Assembly: GCA_964568735.1 (NCBI GenBank)
Contig: CAZMRF010000085.1
Location: 1 to 12,916, forward strand
Reading direction: 5' to 3'
Length of the DNA stretch: 12,916 nucleotides
Source of the DNA: CAZMRF01 sp964568735
Lineage (GTDB): Bacteria > Acidobacteriota > Polarisedimenticolia > JACPZX01
Shown one piece after another: positions 8,073 through 12,916 of this stretch. Within the stretch, counting starts at the first letter, position 1. The number at the start of each line of letters is the position of its first letter. Under the pieces are notes generated by a model. That model made no database searches. It saw only the letters and a program-made list of their open reading frames with translations, and had not been told where the DNA came from. Both the position numbers and the translations under genes were made by a program.

Positions 8073-8324
8073 TCAGGACGACCGGCCCGGGCCGTAGGTC
8101 TCGTCGAGGTAGGCGCAGATGTCCGCGGACTCGGTGATGATCATCCCCTTCTCCGGATCCACGAGCACCGGCACGAGAGGCTGACCCGTGAGATCGATGA
8201 CGCTCTGCCTGTGCGAGTCGGAGGGATGGACCGTGCGCGAGATCCAGTCGAGCTCCAGCTCCGTGAGCTTGCGCCGCACCTTTGAGCAGGCGGAGCAACC
8301 CTCGTACTGGTAGAGCTCGAGCAT
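8073..8324 (-). CDS. Glutaredoxin-like / GST N-terminal-fold redox protein
   Basis: An 83-residue single-domain thioredoxin-fold protein. It has MLELYQYEGC-SAC (1-13) with a CSAC active site (C10, C13), a cis-proline loop PLVPVLVD (49-56; P52) and TESADICAYLDETYG (64-78), the E-S glutathione-binding signature shared by glutaredoxins and GST N-terminal domains. A dithiol or glutathione-dependent disulfide reductase, or a small GST-like protein, is expected in the cytoplasm. Its ATG shares one base with the hemL stop (TGATG), so it is translationally coupled to hemL and is the last gene of the hem operon. A role in protecting thiols of heme-pathway enzymes such as the zinc cysteines of HemB is possible but purely contextual. 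Length is that of free-standing glutaredoxins, with no GST C-terminal domain. Confidence 0.82.
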   Translation of the reverse strand: MLELYQYEGCSACSKVRRKLTELELDWISRTVHPSDSHRQSVIDLTGQPLVPVLVDPEKGMIITESADICAYLDETYGPGRSS

Positions 8325-9640
8325 CAGGAGGCAGTCCCGATCGAGGCGAAGGCCTCGCGTGCGGCGTCCAGCGTGTCCTCGATGTCCGAGGGGGCGTGGG
8401 CGAGGGAGACGAAGAAGGCCTCGAACTGGGCCGGCGGGAAGTAGAAGCCGCGCTCGAGCATGGCGCGGTGGAAGGCCGCGTAGCGGCGCGTGTCGGATCG
8501 CATCGCCGAGGTGTTGTCGGTGACGGGGCCGTCCGTGAAGAACACCGTCATCATGGAGGCCACCCGGTTCACCCTGACGGGGATGCCGGCCGATCGAGCC
8601 GCCTCCACGAGCCCCTCTTCGAGAGCCGCCGAGGTTTCCTCCAGCCGCTCGTAGGCCCCTCGCTCGCCGAGCAGCCGAAGAGTCTCGATCCCGGCCCGCA
8701 TCGCCAGCGGGTTGCCCGAGAGGGTGCCCGCCTGGTAGACATCGCCTTCAGGCGCCACGCGCGCGAGCAGATCGCGCCGGCCGCCGTAGGCCCCCACCGG
8801 CAGGCCGCCTCCAATCACCTTGCCGAGCGTCGTGAGATCAGCCCGGACACCGTAACGCTCCTGCGCGCCGCCGCGGGCGACCCGGAAGCCGCACATGACC
8901 TCATCGAAGACGAGGAGGACTCCATATCTCGAGGTCAGCTCGCGAACGTCCTCGAGGTATCCGGGACGCGGGGCAACGACTCCCATGTTGCCGGCCACGG
9001 GCTCGAGGATGACCGCGGCGATCTCCCCGCCACGGCTCTCCAGCACCTCCCGCAGGGAATCCGCGTCGTTGAAGGGAACGGTGAGCGTATCGGCCGCCAC
9101 GGTCTTCGCTACCCCGGGGCTGCCGGGGATCCCGAGCGTGAGGACTCCCGATCCGGCCTTCACGAGCAGGGAATCCACGTGGCCGTGGTAGCACCCCTCC
9201 ATCTTCACGATCCTGTCGCGGCCCGTGGCGGCCCGGGCGAGGCGCAGGGCGCTCATCGTGGCCTCCGTGCCCGAGTTGACCATCCTCACGAGCTCGATGG
9301 AGGGGTAGGCCTCGCCGATCATGCGGGCCAGCTCGACCTCGGAAGGCGTCGGCGCGCCGAAGGTGGTCCCCGCGCCCGCCGCCTCGGCGAGCGCCCTCAC
9401 GACACGGCTGTGGGCGTGGCCGGCGATGAGGGGCCCCCAGGAACCGACGTAGTCCACGTACTCGTTGCCGTCGGCGTCATGGATGCGGGATCCCCGCCCG
9501 CGGACGATGAAGAGCGGCTCGCCGCCGACGGCGCCGAAGGCGCGCACGGGCGAGTTGACCCCACCGGGCATCAGCCTGCGGGCCTCCTCGAAGAGGCGGC
9601 GGGAGACCGGCCTGTCGGGCCTGGCCCCGGACGATCGCAA
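8324..9640 (-). CDS. hemL: Glutamate-1-semialdehyde 2,1-aminomutase
   Basis: A 438-residue PLP enzyme that converts glutamate-1-semialdehyde to 5-aminolevulinate, the last step of the C5 route to tetrapyrroles. Visible family features are LMPGGVNSPVRAF (23-35), SWGPLIAGHAH (67-77), VNSGTEATMSALRLAR (121-136), EGCYHGHVD (148-156), EPVAGNMG (213-220), the cofactor-aspartate segment LLVFDEVMCGFR (242-253), and the Schiff-base lysine in TTLGKVIGGGLPVGAYGG (270-287; K274). Length is normal. The start is probably TTG, two bases after the hemB stop; no in-frame ATG or GTG lies before the conserved N-terminus, and only a weak AGG is found upstream, so coupling to hemB is likely. The stop overlaps the following glutaredoxin-like gene by one base. 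Presence of hemL with hemB shows the C5 route, not ALA synthase, in this organism. Confidence 0.97.
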   Translation of the reverse strand: MRSSGARPDRPVSRRLFEEARRLMPGGVNSPVRAFGAVGGEPLFIVRGRGSRIHDADGNEYVDYVGSWGPLIAGHAHSRVVRALAEAAGAGTTFGAPTPSEVELARMIGEAYPSIELVRMVNSGTEATMSALRLARAATGRDRIVKMEGCYHGHVDSLLVKAGSGVLTLGIPGSPGVAKTVAADTLTVPFNDADSLREVLESRGGEIAAVILEPVAGNMGVVAPRPGYLEDVRELTSRYGVLLVFDEVMCGFRVARGGAQERYGVRADLTTLGKVIGGGLPVGAYGGRRDLLARVAPEGDVYQAGTLSGNPLAMRAGIETLRLLGERGAYERLEETSAALEEGLVEAARSAGIPVRVNRVASMMTVFFTDGPVTDNTSAMRSDTRRYAAFHRAMLERGFYFPPAQFEAFFVSLAHAPSDIEDTLDAAREAFASIGTAS

Positions 9641-9642
9641 GG

Positions 9643-10629
9643 TCAGGAGCCTGCCTTCCCGTCGAGCAGGCGGGCGGCGTGGCGCGCGAAGTAGGTCAGG
9701 ATCAGATCGGCCCCGGCGCGCCGGATGGAGGTGAGCACCTCGAGGATGACGCGATCCTGGTCGAGCCAGCCCTGGCGAATGGCCGCCGTCAGCATCGAGA
9801 ACTCGCCGCTCACGTTGTAGGCGGCCACCGGGACATCGAAGCGATCCCTGACCTGGCGGATCACGTCGAGGTAGGCCAGAGCCGGCTTCACCATCACGAT
9901 GTCGGCACCCTCCTCGATGTCGAGAGCCACCTCCCGGAGCGCCTCACGGGCGTTCGCCGGGTCCATCTGGTAGCCGCGGCGGTCGCCAAACCGGGGCGTC
10001 GATCCCGCGGCCTCACGGAAGGGCCCGTAGAAGGCCGAGGCGTACTTGGCGGCGTAGGACATGATCACGGTCTGCTCGAGGCCCCCAGCGTCGAGGGCGC
10101 GCCGGATGGCGCCGACGCGGCCATCCATCATGTCGGAGGGAGCGACGATATCGGCTCCCGCGCGCGCCAGCGAGAGGGCCGACTTCGCGAGCAACTCGAG
10201 CGTCGAGTCATTGTCCACTTCGCCGTCCCGGATGAGACCGCAGTGGCCGTGGTCGGTGTACTCGCAAAGGCAGACGTCGGCGACGAGAGTCACGCCGGGC
10301 ACCTTTTCCTTCAAGCACGAGAGCGCGCGCTGGACGATTCCGTCATCGGCCCACGCGCCCGAAGCCCGATCGTCCTTGCGCTCGGGGATGCCGAAGAGGA
10401 TGACCGAGGTGATGCCGTCCTCGCGGGCCGCCTGCACCTCTTCCACCAGGGTGTCGATGGAGAGGTTGTAATTGCCCGGCATGGAGGGAATCTCCCGCCG
10501 GATCCCCCGTCCCTCACAGACGAAGAGCGGGTAGATGAGGTCGGAGCTCGTGAGCCGCGTCTCCCGCACCATCTCGCGCAGCAACCCGCTGCGGCGGAGG
10601 CGTCGCGGTCTCTGCACGGGGAAGGCCAT
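9643..10629 (-). CDS. hemB: Delta-aminolevulinic acid dehydratase (porphobilinogen synthase), zinc type
   Basis: A 328-residue enzyme joining two 5-aminolevulinates into porphobilinogen. It has RLRRSGLLREMVRET (10-24), DLIYPLFVCEG (30-40) and the metal-site segment DVCLCEYTDHGHCG (118-131) with C120, C122 and C130, which marks a zinc-dependent form rather than the Asp-rich magnesium type. DIVAPSDMMDGR (160-171) is also present, as are the two active-site lysines in SYAAKYASAFYGPFR (191-205; K195) and MVKPALAYLD (246-255; K248). Length is typical. ATG is preceded by GGAG with a 7-base spacer. A strong GC hairpin (10641-10655) lies right upstream of that site. The gene sits between the small zinc-finger gene (27 bases upstream) and hemL (2 bases downstream), all on the minus strand, so a single transcript is expected. 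Confidence 0.97.
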   Translation of the reverse strand: MAFPVQRPRRLRRSGLLREMVRETRLTSSDLIYPLFVCEGRGIRREIPSMPGNYNLSIDTLVEEVQAAREDGITSVILFGIPERKDDRASGAWADDGIVQRALSCLKEKVPGVTLVADVCLCEYTDHGHCGLIRDGEVDNDSTLELLAKSALSLARAGADIVAPSDMMDGRVGAIRRALDAGGLEQTVIMSYAAKYASAFYGPFREAAGSTPRFGDRRGYQMDPANAREALREVALDIEEGADIVMVKPALAYLDVIRQVRDRFDVPVAAYNVSGEFSMLTAAIRQGWLDQDRVILEVLTSIRRAGADLILTYFARHAARLLDGKAGS

Positions 10630-10640
10630 CGAGGTTCTCC

Positions 10641-10655
10641 GGGCCCGCCGGGCCC
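10641..10655 (-). promoter_or_regulatory. GC-only hairpin abutting the hemB ribosome-binding site
   Basis: GGGCCC (10641-10646), GCC, GGGCCC (10650-10655) can fold to a 6-bp all-GC stem with a 3-base loop. It starts 1 base after the stop of the zinc-finger gene and ends directly next to the GGAG of hemB (10637-10640 on the minus strand). It may stabilise one segment of the polycistronic RNA or modulate hemB translation. Confidence 0.45.
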
Positions 10656-10656
10656 T

Positions 10657-10836
10657 TCAGCTCTCTTCCTCGTCTTCGAAGAAGAAGAACTGCGCGCAGG
10701 CGGAAGAGCAGAAGTTCCGGCCGCTCGCCAGGTACTGGCACTCACCACAAACTGAGCGGAAGCACATGGGGCACTTGACGAGGGGGGTCCGCTCCTGGCC
10801 GGCCGCGCACTTGGAGCAGACGAGCTCTTCGGGCAT
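10657..10836 (-). CDS. Small eight-cysteine zinc-finger protein of the hem operon
   Basis: A 59-residue protein of unknown function, first gene of the operon. It holds eight cysteines at 7, 10, 22, 25, 30, 33, 43 and 47 (pattern C-x2-C-x11-C-x2-C-x4-C-x2-C-x9-C-x3-C), enough for two zinc sites. VCSKC, LVKCPMC, SVCGEC and GRNFCSSACAQFF are the key stretches, and the tail is acidic (FFFEDEEES). The middle/C-terminal part resembles treble-clef or cross-brace fingers of the FCS/MYND/B-box sort, but I cannot assign a family. The frame is supported by regular cysteine spacing, start and stop placement, and a perfect TATAAT only 8 bases before the ATG. No Shine-Dalgarno is visible, so it may be translated from a leaderless mRNA. 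It is 27 bases ahead of hemB, a zinc enzyme, suggesting but not proving a linked role. Confidence 0.78.
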   Translation of the reverse strand: MPEELVCSKCAAGQERTPLVKCPMCFRSVCGECQYLASGRNFCSSACAQFFFFEDEEES

Positions 10837-10844
10837 GTGCGCGG

Positions 10845-10853
10845 ATTATACCA
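10845..10853 (-). promoter_or_regulatory. Extended -10 promoter of the hem operon
   Basis: On the minus strand TGG-TATAAT is a perfect -10 with the TGn extension; no good -35 is present at 16-18 bases, as is common for extended -10 promoters. Transcription would start around 10837-10839, that is 1-3 bases before the ATG at 10836. Confidence 0.72.
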
Positions 10854-10874
10854 CCGGCTCTGCGGCGCCCCTCC

Positions 10875-10904
10875 TTGACTACGCTCCGGGGCTCCCCCTA
10901 TCCT
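10875..10904 (+). promoter_or_regulatory. Sigma-70-type promoter of the tRNA gene (and probably tilS)
   Basis: TTGACT (10875-10880) and TATCCT (10899-10904) are separated by 18 bases, giving a start near 10911, about 16 bases before the tRNA. The promoter is divergent from that of the hem operon; the two -10 boxes are 48 bases apart. Confidence 0.65.
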
Positions 10905-10926
10905 GACCGCCTCGGAACACATAGAT

Positions 10927-11002
10927 GGCGGTGTAGCTCAGTGGTCAGAGCACGCGGCTCATATCCGCGGAGTCGTAGGTTCGATCCCTACCACCGCTAC
11001 CA
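10927..11002 (+). tRNA. tRNA with CAT anticodon (elongator Met, or Ile2 modified by TilS)
   Basis: A complete 76-base cloverleaf with encoded CCA. The acceptor stem is GGCGGTG/CACCGCT with a G1-U72 wobble. The D stem is GCTC/GAGC with an 8-base loop, the anticodon stem is CGCGG/CCGCG with loop CTCATAT (anticodon CAT at 10960-10962), the variable loop is GAGTC, and the T arm is GTAGG-TTCGATC-CCTAC, followed by A73 and CCA. It is not initiator tRNA: positions 1-72 are not a C-A mismatch and the three G-C pairs typical of the initiator anticodon stem are absent. The acceptor stem resembles elongator tRNA-Met of Bacillus-like bacteria as I recall it, while the GGCTCATA/CC arm and T arm resemble tRNA-Ile2. 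The tilS gene starts 62 bases downstream with no terminator between, so the two are probably co-transcribed. Confidence 0.95.
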
Positions 11003-11018
11003 GCCATGATCCCCGGGG

Positions 11019-11050
11019 GGCCGGAGGCGCTGCGGGCGCACCGGCCTCCG
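11019..11050 (+). other. GC-rich inverted repeat between tRNA and tilS
   Basis: CGGAGGC (11022-11028) pairs with GCCTCCG (11044-11050), or alternatively GGCCGG (11019-11024) with CCGGCC (11041-11046). No T tract follows, so it does not look like a terminator; it could mark the 3' trailer of the tRNA precursor or shape the tilS leader. Confidence 0.35.
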
Positions 11051-11064
11051 CAGGCTTCGCGCCC

Positions 11065-12093
11065 TTGAGCCCCCTTCGAGCTGCCGGCTCCTCACGCAAA
11101 GGGGTCGAAGAGTCGTTCCGCAGGGAAATCACCCGCCACGGGATGATCTATCCCGGATGTCGTGTCCTTGCCGGGATCTCCGGGGGAGGGGATTCCGTCC
11201 TTCTCCTGCACCTCCTGGCGGGATACCGGGCCGAGCTCCCCTTTGCCCTGGAGGTCGCCCACCTCAACCACGGCCTGAGGGGTGAGGCCTCCGAGGGCGA
11301 CGAAGCCTTCGTGAGGGAGCTGGCCGGCCGGCTCGCGCTCCCCTTCAGGTCGGAGAGAGCCGATCTCCAGCGGCGCCCGGGCGATCCCTCCTCGCTCGAG
11401 GAGCGGGCGCGAGACGCCCGGCGGGCCTTCCTGGCCCGCGCCGCGAGGGAGCAGGGGTGCGGGCGGATCGCGCTCGGACACACTCTCGACGATCAGGCCG
11501 AGACCATCCTCATGTGGCTCCTCAGGGGAACGGGTCGCGGGGGCCTCGCAGGAATGGAGCCGATGACGGCGGAAGGCGTGATCCGCCCCCTGATCCGCGT
11601 GCGACGATCCGAGGTCCGCGCCCATCTTCTAGCCATGGGTCAGCCCTTCAGCGACGACGCCAGCAACGACGATCTCGCGCGTACGAGGAACTGGATCCGC
11701 CACCGGCTGATCCCGCGGATCGAAGAGCGCTTCCCGGAGGCGATCGCGCGGATGGGAGCGGCGGCGGAGAGCGTGGGAGCGGAAGAGTCGCTCCTCGACG
11801 AGCTGGCCGCGGCGTTGATCCGGGAGCCGGACGGGGGCATCGTCGCGCCGCTCGAAGAGCCGGCATCGGGGCGGGAAAGGCCTCTCGCCGCCCGCGCCGT
11901 GCGCCTGGCCGCCGCCCGCAGCGGCATGGAGCCTCGCCTCCTCGAGAGGGATCACGTCGAGGCCATCCTGGATCTGGCCCGCTCGGGCGCCGAGGGGCGC
12001 AGCATCGACTTGCCGGGCGGCTTCCGGGCCGAGAGGCGCGGCGGAGCCGTGGTTTTCGCTCCCCGGCAGGATCGCTCGGGGGGCAACCGCTGA
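11065..12093 (+). CDS. tilS: tRNA(Ile)-lysidine synthase, short form
   Basis: A 342-residue N-type ATP pyrophosphatase. TilS uses ATP and lysine to turn C34 of tRNA-Ile2 (CAU) into lysidine, which switches both decoding to AUA and charging to isoleucine. Visible features are the PP-loop VLAGISGGGDSVLLLHLL (34-51), VAHLNHGLRGEASEGDEAFV (64-83), IALGHTLDDQAETILMWLLRGTGRGGLAGM (136-163, two conserved blocks), IRPLI (173-177) and SNDDLARTRNWIRHRLIP (200-217), followed by a helical substrate-binding region. The large C-terminal TilS_C domain of the E. coli enzyme (about 430 residues) appears absent, so this is closer to the compact Aquifex-type enzyme. TTG 11065 keeps the family's N-terminal helix; the next ATG (11143, residue 27) would remove it. 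No strong ribosome site is visible. It lies between a CAT tRNA and ftsH, and tilS-ftsH adjacency is common in bacteria. Confidence 0.93.
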   Translation: MSPLRAAGSSRKGVEESFRREITRHGMIYPGCRVLAGISGGGDSVLLLHLLAGYRAELPFALEVAHLNHGLRGEASEGDEAFVRELAGRLALPFRSERADLQRRPGDPSSLEERARDARRAFLARAAREQGCGRIALGHTLDDQAETILMWLLRGTGRGGLAGMEPMTAEGVIRPLIRVRRSEVRAHLLAMGQPFSDDASNDDLARTRNWIRHRLIPRIEERFPEAIARMGAAAESVGAEESLLDELAAALIREPDGGIVAPLEEPASGRERPLAARAVRLAAARSGMEPRLLERDHVEAILDLARSGAEGRSIDLPGGFRAERRGGAVVFAPRQDRSGGNR

Positions 12094-12100
12094 TCGAGAC

Positions 12101-12119
12101 GGCGGTATGTGGATACGCC
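12101..12119 (+). other. Hairpin in the tilS-ftsH spacer overlapping the -35 position
   Basis: GGCGGTAT (12101-12108) and ATACGCC (12113-12119) form a 7-bp stem with one bulged G and a GTGG loop, 7 bases after the tilS stop. No T tract follows. It covers the place where the -35 of the ftsH promoter should be, so it may be a tilS 3' end structure, an operator, or chance. Confidence 0.35.
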
Positions 12120-12131
12120 GGGCCGGGCGCA

Positions 12132-12137
12132 TATAAT
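12132..12137 (+). promoter_or_regulatory. Probable -10 element of the ftsH promoter
   Basis: A perfect TATAAT in GC-rich surroundings, 71 bases before the ftsH start. The -35 is poor (TGTGGA at 12108-12113, 18-base spacing) and there is no TGn extension, so an activator or a different sigma factor may be involved. AGGAGG directly follows the box but leads to no start codon at a usable distance. Confidence 0.5.
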
Positions 12138-12193
12138 AGGAGGCGTCCGAGAGACCTCCCGGTAGACGAACCAGGCCGGGCGCCCCGCGCACC

Positions 12194-12198
12194 GGAGG
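12194..12198 (+). promoter_or_regulatory. Ribosome-binding site that sets the GTG start of ftsH
   Basis: GGAGG followed by AA and eight further bases before GTG 12209 (10-base spacer). This fixes the start at GTG, from which the first membrane helix begins at once, as expected for FtsH. Confidence 0.8.
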
Positions 12199-12208
12199 AA
12201 CCGATCCC

Positions 12209-12916
12209 GTGAACGCCAGCCTCAGGGCCGTCACCTTCTGGGTGCTCGCCATCCTGGCCGTCTTCCTGCTCTACCAGTTCTTCAAGACGCAGAACGGCGC
12301 CCAGGTCGAGATCACCTACTCGCAGTTCATGGCGAAGGTGGACGAGGGCCAGATCGCCAAGGTCACGATCACGGGCGGGGAGACCGGCTACGAGATCGAG
12401 GGCGAGTACCGGACCCCCGTGGAGGGGCAGCAGTATCTCAGGACCTTCGCCCTTCCGGACGACGAGCTGCTGCCGGCGCTCCAGGCCAGCAACGTCGAGA
12501 TCACGGTCCGCAAGCCCAAGGACAGCCCCTATCTCCTGACGCTCATCTCCTGGGCCCCGATGCTCCTCATCATCGGCATCTGGATCTTCTTCATGCGCCA
12601 GATGCAGACGGGCGGCAACAAGGCCCTCTCATTNNNNNNNNNNTTCCGCCAGGGGGCCATCGCCATGCTTACCGAGGGCCTGACCGTGCCCGACAAATCG
12701 CCGGCCGAAGCGTCGGCCGTCGCCGGCAAGGGTTCTGGCTGGCTGGGCTTCTTCGGCAAATCGAAGGCCAAGCTCCAGTCGAGCCAGGGCAAGAAGATCA
12801 CGTTCCGGGAAGTCGCCGGCGTCGACGAGGCCAAGGAGGAGCTGCAGGAGGTCATCGAGTTCCTGAAGGAGCCGCAGAAGTTCCAGAAGCTCGGCGGGCG
12901 GATCCCGAAGGGAGTG
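12209..12916 (+). CDS. ftsH: ATP-dependent zinc metalloprotease FtsH, N-terminal part
   Basis: The first 236 codons of FtsH, the membrane AAA+ protease that degrades misfolded membrane proteins and regulators such as LpxC and sigma-32 in E. coli. The start is GTG. A first transmembrane helix (about 8-25) is followed by a periplasmic domain (about 33-105, with VEITYSQFMAKVDEGQIAKV), a second helix (about 108-128) and the typical FFMRQMQTGGNKALS (127-141). After the N run comes FGKSKAKLQ (182-190), TFREVAGVDEAKEELQEV (198-215) and FQKLGGRIPKGV (225-236), the conserved entry to the AAA domain; the window ends just before the Walker A motif. In known FtsH, ALSF and GKSKAKL are contiguous. Here about 40 codons (including four unread ones) lie between them, in frame. 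This may be a real linker insertion or a scaffold-join error. Confidence 0.95.
   Translation, partial: MNASLRAVTFWVLAILAVFLLYQFFKTQNGAQVEITYSQFMAKVDEGQIAKVTITGGETGYEIEGEYRTPVEGQQYLRTFALPDDELLPALQASNVEITVRKPKDSPYLLTLISWAPMLLIIGIWIFFMRQMQTGGNKALSXXXXFRQGAIAMLTEGLTVPDKSPAEASAVAGKGSGWLGFFGKSKAKLQSSQGKKITFREVAGVDEAKEELQEVIEFLKEPQKFQKLGGRIPKGV
12634..12643. other. Ten-N assembly gap inside ftsH
   Basis: Ten unresolved bases, the count often used by assemblers as a placeholder. The ftsH frame is the same on both sides if the gap is truly 10 bases long, but the real length may differ. It covers codons 142-145. Confidence 0.97.

Noticed and set aside
8282..9694. Long open frame (470 codons) on the plus strand opposite hemL
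   Set aside because: It is antisense to a clear hemL gene, is rich in Arg, Gly, His and Asp without domain motifs, and reflects the high GC content that leaves reverse frames open.
10927..11002. The tRNA gene as an integration (att) site of a mobile element
   Set aside because: No integrase, no duplicated tRNA 3' end in the window, and housekeeping genes on both sides.
10927..11002. Initiator tRNA-fMet
   Set aside because: Position 1-72 is G-U rather than the C-A mismatch, and the anticodon stem lacks the three consecutive G-C pairs typical of initiators.
11457..12212. Open frame of 251 codons overlapping tilS
   Set aside because: Low-complexity Arg/Gly-rich shadow; tilS motifs lie in the other frame.

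Overview
The window is a GC-rich (about two thirds by eye) bacterial chromosomal segment that is densely packed with genes and shows no transposase, integrase, phage gene or CRISPR array. A run of ten N bases inside the last gene points to a draft, probably metagenomic, assembly. Synthesis of 5-aminolevulinate through HemL (the C5 pathway), a probable exported lipoprotein and frequent GTG/TTG starts fit a GC-rich, probably diderm lineage such as the Acidobacteriota or Eisenbacteria/Krumholzibacteria-like phyla. That placement is an inference and is weak.

Region 1 (1-6455, + strand) reads as one tightly coupled string. It holds the 3' end of glmS, a UvrD/PcrA-type helicase, a DPM1-like family 2 glycosyltransferase with C-terminal membrane segments, a GT-C (PMT/ArnT-like) membrane glycosyltransferase fused to a TPR tail, and a class I SAM methyltransferase. 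Starts overlap or abut the preceding stops at 2542-2545, 3693-3696 and 5634-5639. The two glycosyltransferases form a plausible pair: the GT2 would charge a polyprenyl phosphate with sugar and the GT-C would transfer that sugar outside the membrane.

Region 2 (6456-8072) begins with a convergent junction holding two tandem hairpins, one followed by a T-rich tract that suits it as the terminator of the minus-strand gene. That gene encodes an exported, probably lipid-anchored coiled-coil protein with a LysM-like segment. Upstream of it is a 272-base non-coding stretch with a conspicuous AT-rich island and a long-range inverted repeat.

Region 3 (8073-10836, - strand) is a heme-precursor operon. 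In transcription order it contains a 59-residue eight-cysteine zinc-finger protein not previously named here, hemB, hemL, and a stand-alone glutaredoxin/GST-N-fold protein. A perfect extended -10 lies so close to the zinc-finger start codon that its mRNA may be leaderless.

Region 4 (10875-12916, + strand) holds a promoter, a tRNA with CAT anticodon, a short-form tilS and the first 236 codons of ftsH, which continues past the window. TilS modifies the CAU anticodon of tRNA-Ile2, so whether the adjacent tRNA is Met or Ile2 is the most interesting identity question here. Overall the window is mainly housekeeping. I see no clearly novel multi-gene system, but several small features deserve checking.
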